A stretch of DNA of 64,000 nucleotides, taken from Pseudorasbora parva (taxonomy: Eukaryota > Chordata > Actinopteri > Cypriniformes > Gobionidae). The notes beneath the pieces were generated by a model, which did not search any database, was not told the DNA's origin, and saw only the letters and a list, made by a program, of their open reading frames with translations. Below are positions 1 through 12,676 of the stretch, piece by piece. Every line of letters starts with the position of its first letter. The stretch's first letter is position 1. Made by a program: the position numbers and the translations under genes. Location: NCBI RefSeq assembly GCF_024679245.1, contig NC_090186.1:42068569-42132568 (forward strand), in the 5' to 3' direction.

Positions 1-545
<545 letters not shown>

Positions 546-1079
546 TATGAAAAAAAAATGGAAAAAAGTTATTATATATATATAATTTATTTGTATTTGC
601 CTGAAAAACTGAAAAGATTATGCTTTTATTTATGTGTGCACTTATATAGTTTTGTTTTTCTTAGTGCCCTTCGCAAAGCACAGAAGTTCATCCAAATCTG
701 TGTTTCTCTTGCTGGAATTAATAAAAATAACAGGTTGTATTTCCCCTTCCACCAAGCTCCAACTTGTTACAGTTGGCCGGGCATCTGTTGAACCTTCATC
801 TGTCAGAAGAAGAAGCCTGCTCTGAGCCACGGTCCACCTGCTCCAGCTGTGCGCCGTCAGTGATCGGTCCATGAAGCTCCTTACGGACCCGTCTTGTGCT
901 GAAATAAGGTCATTTGGAACATGCCAATGAATGTTGAAAACAGGAAAGATAATTGTGATAATTATGTATAACCTACTACGTTTGTACCGCAGAAGTGCAT
1001 AAGCTCTTAAACAGAAAGCATACTGTCGTTTCTGACCTTGCTTTGCATTGTTTTGCCCCAGAATAATATAAGCTATAGG
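546..1079. other. Unassigned intergenic sequence
   Basis: No conserved protein or RNA motif recognised. The overlapping ORFs on both strands show no family features. Confidence 0.4.
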
Positions 1080-1185
1080 TTTGATCATAAAACTAAGCAT
1101 TTAAATATCTGGCAAAGACGTATTATGGGCAGATATAGAGCGACAAATGATATTCATATGCATTTTATGCAAGTAGTCTGTTATA
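1080..1185. repeat. Dispersed repeat, copy 2 of 3
   Basis: Starts with GATCATAAAACTAAGCATTT, shared with 13423, and then carries the AGATATAGAGCGAC segment shared with 450. A TA run follows it, as TA runs flank the first copy. Confidence 0.65.
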
Positions 1186-1203
1186 TATATATATATACAA
1201 ACA

Positions 1204-2258
1204 CACAGTGGCAAGAAAAAGTATGTGAACCCTTTGCAGAATCTGTGCGAATGTAAATTATTTAAATAAAATAAGAGCGATCATACAAAACACATCTTAT
1301 TTTTTATTTAGTGCTGTCCTGAATAAGATATTTTACATAAAAGATGTTTATATATATATATATAGTCCTCAAGGCAAACATATAGCTGCATTTATAAAAT
1401 GACCCGTTCAAAAGTTTATGAACCCTTGGTTCTCAGTTCTGTGTGTCGTTCCCTGATGATCCACGGCTGTGTGTGTGTTTTATGATGCTTGTTCTGAGTC
1501 TCTTGTTTGTTCTGATCAGTTAAACTGACCAGCGTTCTTCAGAAAACTCCTCCAGGTCCTGCTGATTCTTCAGTTTTCCAGCATCTTTTGCATATTTGAA
1601 CGCTCTCCAGCAGTGACTATGATTCTGAGATACATCTTTTCACATGATTGAGGGACTCAAACACAACTATTAGAAAAGGTTCAGCTATTCAGTGATGCTC
1701 CAGAAGGAAACCTGACGTTAAGTCTTAATTTGAAGATCAAGGTAAATTGAACTTAATTTGTCTTCTGGGAAACATCTTCTGTAGCTTCTGAAAAGCAGTA
1801 TTATATGAAAAAATATATATTTAAACAAAATAAACAAAATGTAGACATCCTGATCCTGTTTAAAAGTTTTTAACCTCCCGCTCTTAATAGTGGATGTATC
1901 TCAGAATCATACAGTCACAGCTGGAGAGCATTCAAATATGCAAGAGATGCTGGAAAACTGAAGAATCAGGAGGATCTGGAGGAGTTTTCTTAAGAACGTT
2001 GGTCAGACTCAGAACAACCATCATAAAACACACACAGCCGTGGATCATCAGGGAACGACACACAGAACTCAGAATCAAGGGTTCAATAACAACGGGTCAT
2101 TTTAATAAATGCAGCTATTTTTTGTCTTGTGGACTAAATATTTTTTTTGTGTGTAAATATCTAATTCAACACAGGATCTCTTATTTTGTTAAAATTATTC
2201 ACTTTTTAACAGACTCTGCAAGTGGTTCACATACTTTTTCTTGCCACTCTGTGTGTGT
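1204..2258. mobile_element. Foldback-type DNA transposon with long inverted repeats
   Basis: The ends are inverted copies: ACAGTGGCAAGAAAAAGTAT near 1206 and its complement ending at about 2254. A second inverted pair lies inside: roughly 1410-1645 pairs with 1890-2095. That makes most of the 1.05-kb unit a hairpin with a spacer near 1650-1885. There is no transposase ORF. The termini resemble Tc1/mariner-type nonautonomous elements of fish, from memory of the family rather than a search. Confidence 0.8.
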
Positions 2259-2262
2259 GTGT

Positions 2263-3266
2263 AAACATAGTATTGACTATTACTTATGACTCATTTTTTT
2301 TCAATGTCAGGCTTTTTACAGGACTATAGTTAAAACTAAATGTGTACATGTTTGTATATGGGTAATTTGCATAGTGAGATAATGTGGACTGCATCTTTAA
2401 AGGCTCAGGCACAAAGTATTGAGAACTCTTTACTTTTGTTGTATATTAGTACTTTAAAGATATTTAAATATATAGACTTGTGCGTGTGTGTGTTTTTGTG
2501 ACAGTGCCAGAACATTGTCCGTCCTCGTGTTTTCCGCCCCCCAGAGTAAATAATCCTCTGTGTGAAAGTTTAAGAGATTTAGGAAAGGCGAGTGAGATTC
2601 CTCGGTAAAGAGCACGATTCCAGCTCCACCTCACTGCTTTTCATTTTGATAAGTGACAGAGACCGGCAGAAATGTCCATCAGCTAATCCTCTTAGCGTCC
2701 ATAATGCTGACTCTGCTTTAATGGACCTGACAGCTGAGCTATAAGACCAGACCGGCCAGCAATGGGCCGCTGTGTTCCCGATGCGAAGTTCAGCCGCTCA
2801 TCCACAGCAGAGACTCTCTGGGTTAGTGACCGCAGATGGCGACATAAGCTCTGTCGCTAAACCAACTATAGACAGCACTTTAATGCATCAACTCCCCATG
2901 CAAAAGCTGTTTATAAGCTTTTAACCAAATTCTGAGACAGTTTTGCATGTATCCTCCACTAGGAAGTCAATCCCAGAATGCATTGTAACAAAGTACCTTT
3001 CAAGGAAAGTCTGTTAACTCGGCGGCCATATTTGCAACGCTTCCGGGCAGCTGTTTTTGGGGAAAACAAGACCGAGTTTGAATGGGGGAATCCTCTCAAA
3101 AACTGCTTGCTAAACTCACAATTAAATAACATTTCAAACAGCAACAAAATGTAACATGAACTGTCCTTATAAATGTTGTTTCTTATGATCAAATAGCTTT
3201 AAAAAAGCATATTTTTCAGGCTAGATGAGCCAATGCGCATGTGAAGTCCTAAGCGGGAGTCTCACC
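2263..3266. other. Unassigned intergenic sequence
   Basis: Mixed-composition DNA with no recognisable coding, RNA or terminal-repeat signal. Short ORFs lack family motifs. Confidence 0.4.
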
Positions 3267-3944
3267 CTGCGTTCCAATTCGCATACTATTCATACTAAAT
3301 AGAATTAGTATGTCCCAAATCTCGTATTTTTGCACTATTCTATAACGTGTTTAAGTATAAATAGTGCAAGTAGTGTGTTCACACTGAAAATTCCTAAAAG
3401 AAAAAGTGCACTTTAAATACATGGATGATGCACTAAAAGAACAGAAAAAAACGCAGCTTTATATGTCCCAAATCGTAGTATGCTGAAAAGAGTATTCCAA
3501 AGATACCCGGATGGTTTACTATTTCCGGTCCGAATTGGAAGTGCGGAAGCGAGGCACACTCTTAACGGCTGATATTACCCACAACCCATTGCAAGTTTGA
3601 TGACGATTCGATTAGAACTACAAACGTGGATAAAAAGTGTAAAAAAAACTATAAACACAAGTTAGACGGAAAGATTTAGATAAAGGGGTTTGAGTGATCA
3701 ATTATCAGAATGTAACCTGAAATTAAACTGAATGTGGAGGATTTGAACTGTGACGATCATTGACAGGGCAGTTAAACGTTGATGGGATGCACGTAACTAA
3801 GCAACAGAGTCCATTAAAGATGACAAAGTAGTATGTCCCAAAGCTGGCAAACTCTTCTGCTACACACTCAACAGTATCTACTTTTTCTTCACAAAAAGAG
3901 TACATAATTTTAGGTCATAGTTAAGTAGGTGAATTGGGACGCAG
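3267..3944. mobile_element. MITE with inverted ends CTGCGTTCCAATTCGC
   Basis: CTGCGTTCCAATTCGC begins at 3267, and an imperfect complement (GTGAATTGGGACGCAG) ends at 3944. The interior is AT-rich with repeated AGTATGTCCCAAA motifs (near 3308, 3463 and 3830). There is no coding capacity. It is a nonautonomous DNA element of a kind common in fish genomes; superfamily not determined. Confidence 0.7.
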
Positions 3945-4059
3945 CATCAGGTTTCTATGGGAACCGGAGCGTGTAACAGCAGCTGCAGTGACGCAATCAG
4001 CGACTGGCTCTTTCACTTTAGAAGGCAGGACTTTTCCGCCATATTGTGGGTTGCAGTTT

Positions 4060-4262
4060 CGTTCATTTTGTATCTATGTCGATGGTTTTCATCTGTACCT
4101 TCCATTCGAATCTAGAGATTCTCTGCCGCCTCTCATGGACTGTCTTGAGGATATTAAACGCTGGATGGCAAACCATTTCCTCCAGCTTAACAATGAGAAA
4201 ACTGAAGTGATTATCTTTGGTCCCTCCGAAACCAGATATGGCATAGCGGGCATTTTCCCGGT
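4060..4262 (+). pseudogene. Non-LTR retrotransposon reverse transcriptase fragment
   Basis: The plus-strand reading gives YVDGFHLYLPF, then LMDCLEDIKRWMANHFLQLN, then EKTEVIIFGPSE. This is the palm region downstream of the YxDD box in L2/CR1-like LINE reverse transcriptases, with the expected YADD-like box degraded to YVDG. Only about 65 codons are left, and the flanks give no endonuclease or 3' tail. It is a dead 5'- and 3'-truncated copy. Confidence 0.75.
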
Positions 4263-4499
4263 GGGCCGATGCACTTTGGGGCCGATAGGTTATTTTTTTT
4301 TCTTTTCTTTTTTTCTGTGTGACATAAATTTAAGTTTGTTATCTGCATATCTATCATTATTTGTCCTTGTCCTAGTTTTATTTATTTACTTAAAAGGCCC
4401 TAATCCTAGCAAAAACATTCATGGGGAAGTCATGGGCCGGATGGGCTGGGTTTGCCAGGGCCGAATTTTAGCCCCAGTTCAGCCCTGCAGTTAGACAAT

Positions 4500-6660
4500 A
4501 CAGTATTATTACTTACAGTAGCTATACAGTATTTAATGCAATTGCATCAGAACTGACTGTAATTAAATTACAGAAAAAATAAGTGTAATTCCTTACTTTA
4601 CCTTTTGACCTACAAAATTGCAAAAATCACTGTAGTATTGGAAAAGAACTAAAGCATGCCTGACAATATGGTGGATGGCATTGCTATATTTGCTCAAATT
4701 CGATTAGCATGGATCTGTTGTTCTTTTGTAATATGCTTCAGTTTGACTTTACATTGTATTTGGAATAAATGTTAAAACACCAGACGTTATAATGGCTCTG
4801 ATATGGGTGTTATTCCCTGGATCTACAGTAATGGCGAGAAGTGATGTTTTAATAACCCTAAACGTTTGATTAAACCATTAAAATGTGAGGAAAATATGTT
4901 CAAAAATTAGGGAAGAACAACACGCTAAACTTGGTTCACCTAATAATGAAAATGCTGTCACATCATGTAGTTTTAAACCTTTCTTTTAAACACTTTGTTG
5001 GACTTTGGTATATATATATACACACACACCCATGTTCACCCAAGAATGTATATATAAAGGCAAACTACAGCTGCAGGTTTTATTTTACTATGGAAAATGG
5101 CATGGAAACTCACAGGAAAAAGCGTACATTGACTTTATATTTTATTGTTTTTCTCTTTTATTTGCATGTATGCATTATTTCTTTGTATGACAGCCTATCC
5201 AAAAATTATTGTTTGCACAATTGTGCGTTATCACAAATAAAACAGTTTTGGACTCCAGGCACAACTACGCAACATGCTTACACAATCTTTAACACATTTT
5301 GGTCTCACTATTTCTCACCATTAACAAACTATTAACGATGACTTTTGCCTCAATAATCTCCTAATTACTGCTTATTAATAGTTAGTATGGTTAAGTTTAG
5401 GTAAAGGATATTAAGGATTTATAATGGTCATGCAGAATAAGGTGTTTGTTATGTGCTTAATCCAGCAAGCAAGCAATTTTGTTTTAAAAAGATGTCATGC
5501 TTACATGATGGAATCTCTAACATCTCGCAAGTTAAAACTAAAACAGCATTTAGACCGGACATCACTTTAAGCCTCATCTATTCTTACAGCATTTTTCATT
5601 GACAAACACACAATCATTGAGGTTTACTGACAAAATGAATGATAATACTACTAGAGATGTTTTTGAGGAGCTTATTTACACACAACAGTATAATAAATTC
5701 ATTGACATTTTATTGACAGCATTAAAAAACAACAGTTCTTACTTTATATAATTTAGTTTATGGAAACAGTAGTATAGCCAATAACATTATTCATGTTTTC
5801 CAAAATGCACGAAGCGTTTCCTCAGTAACTCTTTTTTCCATCTCTCAGCAGGTGGGCGAGATTGTTGTGTTCGCCCACCGATAATCGAAACGGTAGTTTT
5901 GAGCCAGAGAATGACATCAGTGTGTGTGGGATCTTTTAATGGTGCACCAGCTCAAAGCTCAATCGATTTACCCACAATCCCCACTCAAATGATGCAGTAT
6001 TCTGTAGAGATAAGAAGTTTTAGGAGCTACTAGGTTTTAAAATCTTCTCCAAGAGTGCTTGCAAATGCAGTTGCTAAAGGTGTTCTGAGTGCATGCTTGC
6101 CTTTGCAAAAAGTTTGAACATTTGGACGGTTTGTGTTGGTCGGTGAGATTATAGCTAACGATGTGTGAATTGGTAACGAGGCTAATCAAACTTGGCTTGT
6201 GATTTCAACCTTCAGCTCCACTCAGCAGAATCGTGTGTGATGATGTTTCCCTCTCTCATTTCCCTTTAATCATTTAGCTGATACTTTTTTTAAAAGTGGC
6301 CCACAAAGGACAAAAAACTGTTTATCTAACACGAGCAGTGATATTTGCACTGCTTGTTGTTGCCCTTTTTTGTAAAATAGCATGGTATTTAGAGTATGTA
6401 AATATGAGCATGATACTCATTCTGTTCGCTATCTCTACTGTAGGCACAGTTAGTCATGCTATCATGCTAAACTTTGTTAAATATGGGCTACACCACTGAC
6501 TGAACACTTGTTCCCAAGGCAATGGAGTTTGCAATATGCAAGGTAGTACAGAAATAGCTGTCTGTTTCTGCGGAAAGAAGAATGAATTATGCCCTGCTCT
6601 ATAAGTATTATACAACATGGGAGCAGAGTGCATTATGGGTAAGGTGACACTGTAATTTTT
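4500..6660. other. AT-rich intergenic sequence, no gene seen
   Basis: No protein family, RNA gene or terminal repeat recognised. A hydrophobic 67-codon reading at 6296-6499 starts at a GTG and has no supporting context, so it is not called. Confidence 0.4.
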
Positions 6661-6662
6661 CA

Positions 6663-6819
<157 letters not shown>

Positions 6820-6904
6820 TGGGTAGATATTAGATCATATTCTACAAATAAAAAAAGAGAGGAGCAATAATATAGAGCGCAAGAGAATGAAAAACGCTTC
6901 CTAT

Positions 6905-7440
6905 ATTGCCTAAAGTTTTGGGATGTCTGCCTTTACATGCACATGAACTTTATTCTTAATCCGTAGGGTTAAATATGGAGTCGGCCCACCCTTTGCAGCT
7001 CTAACTGCTTCAACTCTTCTGGGAAGGCTTTCCTCAAGGTTTAGGAGTGTGTTTATGGGGATTTTTGACCATTCTTCTAGAAGCTCATTTGTGAGGTCAG
7101 GCACTGATGTTGGACGAGAAGGCCTGGCTCTCAGTCTCCGCTCTAATTCATCCCAAAGCTGTTCTATCGGGTTGAGCTCAGGACTCTGTGCAGGCCAGTC
7201 AAGTTCCTCCACACCAAACTCGCTCATCCATGTCTTTATGGGCCGCCGCTTTGTGCACTGGAGCGCAGTCATGTTGGAAGAGAAAGGGGCCATTCCCAAA
7301 CTGTTCCCACAAAGTTGGGAGCATGAAATTGTCCAAAATGTCTTGGTATGCTGAAGCATTAAGAGTTCCTTTCACTGGAACTAAGAGGCCAAGCCCAACC
7401 CCTGAAAAACAATCCCACATCATTTTCCCCTTTTATCTGC
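6905..7440 (-). pseudogene. Tc1-like transposase relic (C-terminal half)
   Basis: The minus strand encodes, across two frames, MMWDCFSGVGLGLLVPVKG, then a segment with LWEQFGNGPFLFQHDCAP (the region of the second catalytic Asp), then AQSPELNPIEQLWDELERRL (the Pro-Asn-Pro-Ile-Glu motif with the third acidic residue). This is the DDE transposase signature of Tc1/mariner. A frame change near 7200 separates the pieces, and the N-terminal DNA-binding half is missing. The end near 6910 carries the terminal string AAGTTTTGGGATGTCTGCC, matching the far end of the copy at 48795-49312. A SINE abuts it at about 7449. Confidence 0.88.
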
Positions 7441-7448
7441 TTAAAATT

Positions 7449-7830
7449 TCAGGTTTTGCATTGCTCAACTGGTAAAGCATTGCACTATACACATGTGATC
7501 ATGCGATCGTGAGTTCGATCCCAGGGAACACATGTGCTCATAAAGTGTGTAAGCACAATAAATCACTGGGTAGGTTTAGGGATGGGGTGGGTGTATTTGT
7601 ATATTAAAAACAAGATTTTTGCTAAAATAGGACAAATGGTGGTAAAAAGTCCACACATTGCATTAAAATGAACACGCATTTTGATGGGTAACGACAGTCA
7701 TACATTTCATGACGTATGACGTAACGCGACCCTGTCATTATTTTTACGCCAGCTAGAGGGCGCATGACTTTAAAACGTAATTCGAGGTCATAATAAGGTG
7801 CTTGAAAAATGACCTATAGAGTCGTATTTT
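7449..7830 (+). mobile_element. tRNA-derived SINE
   Basis: The head has an A box (TTGCTCAACTGGTAAAGCAT) and a B box (GAGTTCGATCCC) with tRNA-like spacing, then a non-tRNA body. The body includes GGTTTAGGGATGGGGTGGG and a tail near CTTGAAAAATGACCTAT. It is not a functional tRNA: the cloverleaf stems do not close and the anticodon arm is irregular. The 3' limit is approximate. Confidence 0.7.
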
Positions 7831-8640
7831 CTTTGGAGGAAAGGTTGGGTTAGAAAGTGGTGAATATAACCTTGGCAATAAATGAGTATGCATTCACACA
7901 ACATGGTATTTATGTTGTAATCCAAGGTATGCCAAAGAATTCCATGTGTACAACTTTGTACATTGTTTTCAAGGACAGTTTGTTCACTGTTCTTCTGAGC
8001 TAAACTGCAGTAGAGACACAAGCAAGCCATTTGTTAGCGTGTTTATCATGACGACACCGTCACTGCAGATTAAGCGGACTCTTTCTGTAAGTAATAACCT
8101 TTGTGGTCTGTCTTTGTCTGAGGAAAGGTTACCTTCTTCAACTCCTGCATTTATTACACACAGCTTAGAATGCTAAATGGCAAATAACTTAGGCATCCTA
8201 AACCAAAATAGAACATCGTAAGTGGTTGAATTGAAAAGCTCGACATTTGGGCAAACAATACACAGCCCTCACAAATGTTGAGTAAAACTAAATTATTCAT
8301 TCATATGTATAAAATGACTGCTTATATGATGTTATAAAGTGTCTATGAAATCCAAAAAATGTACTGTTCAATTTTTTTATGGAATGGATGTATTTATTAT
8401 AAATATTTTATCCATGCACATCATTATCTTTTCTAAATGTGCCTTCGTAATCTTGAATCAAAATATCTTCCTCTGCAGCATCTCTTCTCTGATGACGAGG
8501 GCGGGGCAACCTGTCAATCATATGAGTTCCACCAATAGCAAACCACAACCATCCAATCAATTCCCCATGGTCAAAATCAAGCCCCGCCCTACATTCATTC
8601 TTGTTTCAGAAGCTGTTTCACTTAGAAATGACCTAATATT
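7831..8640. other. Unassigned intergenic sequence
   Basis: No recognisable gene or bounded repeat. Overlapping short ORFs show no family motif. Confidence 0.35.
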
Positions 8641-8660
8641 AATAATATTTTTTTTGTTGT

Positions 8661-8691
<31 letters not shown>

Positions 8692-8773
8692 CAGGGACAG
8701 TGCATATTAATAAACATTTCTGTCAATATGCCAGAGTTAGCCAAAAGGCTATTTTTCACCTGTAGTCCCTATG
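8641..8773. repeat. (TTTA)n and adjoining dispersed-repeat segment
   Basis: About nine TTTA units at 8656-8691 precede ACAGGGACAGTGCATATTAA, which looks like the 3' part of a dispersed fish repeat. It ends where the TTAA-flanked element starts. Confidence 0.5.
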
Positions 8774-8777
8774 TTAA

Positions 8778-9881
8778 AGGGGGGGTGAAATGCTGTTTCG
8801 TGCATACTGAGCTTTTTACACTGTTAAAGACTTGGATTCCCATCCTAAACATAGACAAAGTTTCAAAAACTAATGTTGGACGTTTGATGGAGTATTTCTG
8901 TGTCAAAAATACTCCTTCAGGTTTCTCACAAGTTTCGGAGAGTTTTTTTCGAGTATGGGTCTACTTGACGTTAATAGATCGGAAGGTCCTTGTATGGGCC
9001 TTACGGGCTCTTCTCCCGGTAGGGTGCGCGCGCGCGTCACTAGCGCGAGAGAGGAAATGCACGCTGTAAACAGTAAACTGCTCTCAGCTGCAGATCCAGT
9101 CGTCCGTGAACACTTATGTCGGTTATAGTCCGCTCCGCGCTCCACTTCATTTCTCCACTTTGACATTAAGGCGACTTCGACGCTTCAGCACAGCATTCTG
9201 GGATGGCAGCGCTGCATTTGAACTGATTTGAACGCAGAAATGCTTCAGTCGCATCGCAAAGTGGATCTCCACACTCCAAGAAGTGTGTTTTTGACGGAGC
9301 CGTCCCAGCGATAAAGGTTTGGTCCTGCTTTGGAAGCAGCCGGTGAGTAAAACTGCTTCAAATGTCTCTGCTGTTGGCTATCGTCGCGTGAGTAAACATC
9401 AGTAAACGACACGATCGCGTGCTTCGTCATTCAAATGCGCTAACGGACTTCATTGCTGTTCTATATAACTTGTTACACTACTCTGACGTGCAAAACCGTT
9501 TTGCTTGCTACTAAGGTTTGGTCGCATACAATAGTCCATAAACCGAATCATGTCATGTTGACAGGCCACTAAATACAGTCCATACCACAGAGACGGACGT
9601 CCTGCTGTTGCTGTTTCTATTTCAGCCTCCGAATTAGATTCTGGATCATATATCTATTAGCTGAGATCGATAGCCATGGGCTTCTCCACGGTTGAGGACG
9701 TCACCGCTTTGCGCATATGTCATTCTTTAGCTCCGCCCACACGATACGCCTCCAGGCGCTCGTTTCTTTTACAAATATAATAAAACGAAAGACTTTTCGG
9801 AGATATGAAGGATGCAATACTACTCTATAGGTACTCAAGATTGACATGAGATTGACTGAAACTGAGTGTTTCACCCCCCCT
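8778..9881. mobile_element. 1.1-kb nonautonomous DNA transposon with TTAA target duplication
   Basis: TTAA occurs at 8774-8777 and 9882-9885, immediately outside inverted ends AGGGGGGGTGAAA and TTTCACCCCCCCT. The interior has no transposase. It is CpG-rich near 9020-9420 and includes GCGCGCGCGTCACTAGCGCG. TTAA duplication with G-rich termini fits Kolobok-like or piggyBac-like elements; Kolobok is my preferred guess. A diverged inverted copy is at 33410-34342. Confidence 0.85.
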
Positions 9882-9887
9882 TTAACT

Positions 9888-10329
9888 ACTCTAAAAATGC
9901 CGGGTTAAAGACAAACCCAGCGGTTGGGTTAAATGATTTACCAGCGTTCAGGGCAGTTTTATTTAACCCAATTATTGTTACTATATGGCTGGCTTAAAAG
10001 GAACCAAAAATAGGTTGGAAATTAAAAATCAGGTCATAATCATAATTACTAGAGGCAAAAATAATAATCAAAAAGTGAACATTTAAGAAATTTAATAAAT
10101 GTTTAGGCCTATTGTTTAATTATTATTCATTAAACTTACTAATAATATTCATTTATTAAACAGAATATTAATTGTTATTTTCCAACATACTTTGGGTACA
10201 TTTTAACAATAGCTGAGTTAAATAAAACTACCCAGCAGGCTGGGCAAACATTTAACCCATTCACTGTGTAAAAGCAACTCAATTGCTGGGTTTATCCATT
10301 TTCAACCCACCTTGGGTTGTTTTTAGAGT
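9888..10329. mobile_element. MITE with ends ACTCTAAAAA
   Basis: ACTCTAAAAATGCCGGGTT at 9888 is mirrored by AACCCACCTTGGGTTGTTTTTAGAGT ending at 10329 (only the outer bases pair exactly). The interior carries repeated AACCCA/TGGGTT motifs. It sits 6 bp from the end of the preceding element and has no coding capacity. Confidence 0.7.
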
Positions 10330-11453
10330 GAGTGTGTAGTTAACTATGTAAGATTGTTGTAAAGTGTTACCAGTGCTGACAGGATTTCTATTCAAATAGC
10401 AGCTCCCTTTGTTCGAGTGTGTGATAAACACATTCAAGAAATACAGATTTCCAGTTTCTGCATTGCATAAAAAGTCTAATTTTCCTCGGCTGAATGTGAT
10501 GGTGAGCAGATGCGACCGTGAGGGCAGCGCTAAAGGTCAGTGTTTACCGGGTCGCGGGTTTGTAATCATTAGCATTGGAGGAGAGATGTTTAGCGTGTAA
10601 TGAATCTGGCACAGGCCGCCGTCTTCCTCTGACACTGTTTATTCTCTAAACGTGTGCGCATGCCGTCCAAACAAACCCCACCACACCGCTCATGATTATG
10701 ATGCATATTTTATCTTCGTGCCAGTGATGCAAGAGCTTGTGGAAGCATTAGATTTGGAGTATACCAGTGGGACAGGAAGCCCTGATGCGTGTGTTTGCGC
10801 TTCGTGCATGCTCACTTTCTGTTGCATGTCCGCAGCTGAGAAACATGAACTACAAATGCTGTATTACAGTACACTGTAAAAATGATATGATCAATGAGTT
10901 GACAACGTGTTTTTGTGTTGCTGTAACAAAAAGAAAGTAAAAAAAAGAGTTAACTATAGGCCTAATTTAAGTTGAAATAACTTGTGGTGATTGTACTTAA
11001 AGGTCCACTGAAATCAAAATTGATTTTGTTTAGCTTTTAGTATGACTTTGTTAGCCTTAAAGTTATGAATAAGCTGGTGTGTTCCAAAACAACGACAAAA
11101 TTTGCATTTAGGAGATATAAGCATTCAAAATATAGTCTCTCACTTCCATCAAAAAAGAATCACAGATTTTGATGACGTTATCGCAGACTTCACTTTCTTA
11201 CCCAATCTTCTGTCCAATCAAAATGTTCTCTAGAATCCAAAGCCCACCTCCTACACTGCTGAAGCTGCGGCTAAAATCGGTAATTTGTTAACACATTTAC
11301 TAATTTCTACATGGTGAAAGGCACATAGTACACTATAATTGTGATAGGAAATGACGGAGTGTAAATATGCTTTCAGTTGAGGCGAATGAAGTCTGGTTTT
11401 ACATTAGTTTCACACACTGCGGCAGCGCGAACACACCCACACACCAACCCATA
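10330..11453. other. Unassigned intergenic sequence
   Basis: From about 10998 the sequence AAGGTCCACTGAAATCAAAA looks like the start of a dispersed fish repeat, but I could not fix its other end. No gene recognised. Confidence 0.35.
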
Positions 11454-12676
11454 GCTGTCAACCCTCCCGTTTTTCCCGGGTTTCTCACGTATTTTAGCTC
11501 TTTTCCCGCTGTCTTCCCGTTTTAGTATTTTCCCGTAAAATATCCCGTTTTTTACGCTCTGATTGTGTTAACTCAGAACACGCAACTACATCTGTGTCTG
11601 AAGCTTTTAACGGTCTATGCTGTGTGAAGTGGCTTTTGCACTTGGGTTGCTAGACCTCCAGTCAAGCAGGTGGCAGTATACAGACAGTAGCTTACTATCG
11701 AAGAAGAAGACAGTTGCAGCGGCGGGCGGGAGAAAGAGGGAAAAGGTAAGTAGTGAGAAAAAAAAATCAGTAATTTTTTTACAATCTAAGGCGGGAAAAC
11801 TTCAAGTTAGAGTAGTAGAGTAAATAAATGAGTGTGATGATGATGGATCAGGAGGACGCAGACGGCCAAGATCACAGGTTTAACCAACCAAAACCAAAAC
11901 CGAGGACATTGTGTCGCTATTTAACTAAATGGGAGACCACCTTCCACTACCTGAAAAGCAGCCATATAGGCCCAAACTATGCATTCAGCAAAATTTGTCG
12001 TTGCAATTTCAGTCTTAGTCATGGGGGGAAAAATGACGTTTCACAGCACGACAAATCAATAAAACACAAGCGTGCGAGTGAGTCAGCTAGACACACAACG
12101 TCGTTATCATCATTCATGGTGAACCGTGCGTCGTCTGAAGCTGACCAAATATTGAAAGCTGAGGTGAAAATGTCGGCTGCACTACTGAGCCACCATACTT
12201 TCTCATTCTGTCCCCCAACATTAAGCTAAAACATGTAGCAAATGAAAATGTGTAAGTAATGTTAATTTGTTCCTAAATAAAGCACTTCAAACATATACAT
12301 TGGTCTGTCATTCTTTAATAGATATTGTGTAGTTATAAACTCTAGACTGTTAATGATTAGTGCTTTTTTTTTTTTAGTTTGTGGGATCATGTATAAGAAT
12401 CATGTATAAAAAAAGCTATACTCTTTACTGGTAAATATTACAGTAAACAAACATCACAGACAATAGACCAAGGCAGCTCTGGCATAATGTCAATAACATT
12501 ATGCTTAATATATATTGTGTAGTTATAAACTCTTTAGACTGTTATGATTAGTGCTTCTTTTTTTTCTTTTTTTCTTTTTTTAGTTTGTGGACAAGAACCG
12601 TGTAAAAAAAAAATCCCTTATTTTGGGGATGGATTCCGGGAAATCTCCCTTATTTTCAATGTTCAATGTTGACAGC
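11454..12676. mobile_element. Decayed hAT-like element
   Basis: Inverted outer ends GCTGTCAAC (11454) and GTTGACAGC (ending 12676) flank CCCG-rich subterminal repeats (CCCGTTTTTCCCGGG, CCCGTTTTAGTATTTTCCCG) on the left and GGGAAATCTCCCTTATTTT on the right. A hAT-type N-terminal transposase fragment lies inside at 11828-12229. No convincing 8-bp target duplication was seen. Confidence 0.6.
11828..12229 (+). pseudogene. hAT-like transposase N-terminal fragment with degenerate zinc finger
   Basis: The 133-codon reading from an ATG includes RTLCRYLTKWETTFHYLKSS and then SKICRCNFSLSHGGKNDVSQ followed by HDKSIKHK. This is a BED-like zinc-finger arrangement (Cys, then a His pair) as in fish hAT-related transposases. 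The first metal-binding Cys seems replaced by Ser (FSKICRC, where CxxC is expected). That loss is inferred from the family pattern. The frame ends after KAEVKMSAALLSHH, so the RNase-H-like DDE domain is absent. A dead fragment. Confidence 0.65.

Noticed and set aside
3934..4494. 186-codon ORF as a host gene
   Set aside because: Only the central part is recognisable, as LINE reverse transcriptase; the ends are chance extensions.
6296..6499. Small hydrophobic membrane protein of 67 residues
   Set aside because: The start is a GTG, there is no ATG in suitable context, no homology recognised, and the region is repeat-rich intergenic DNA.
7449..7530. Functional tRNA gene
   Set aside because: A and B boxes are present, but acceptor and anticodon stems do not pair and a SINE body follows.
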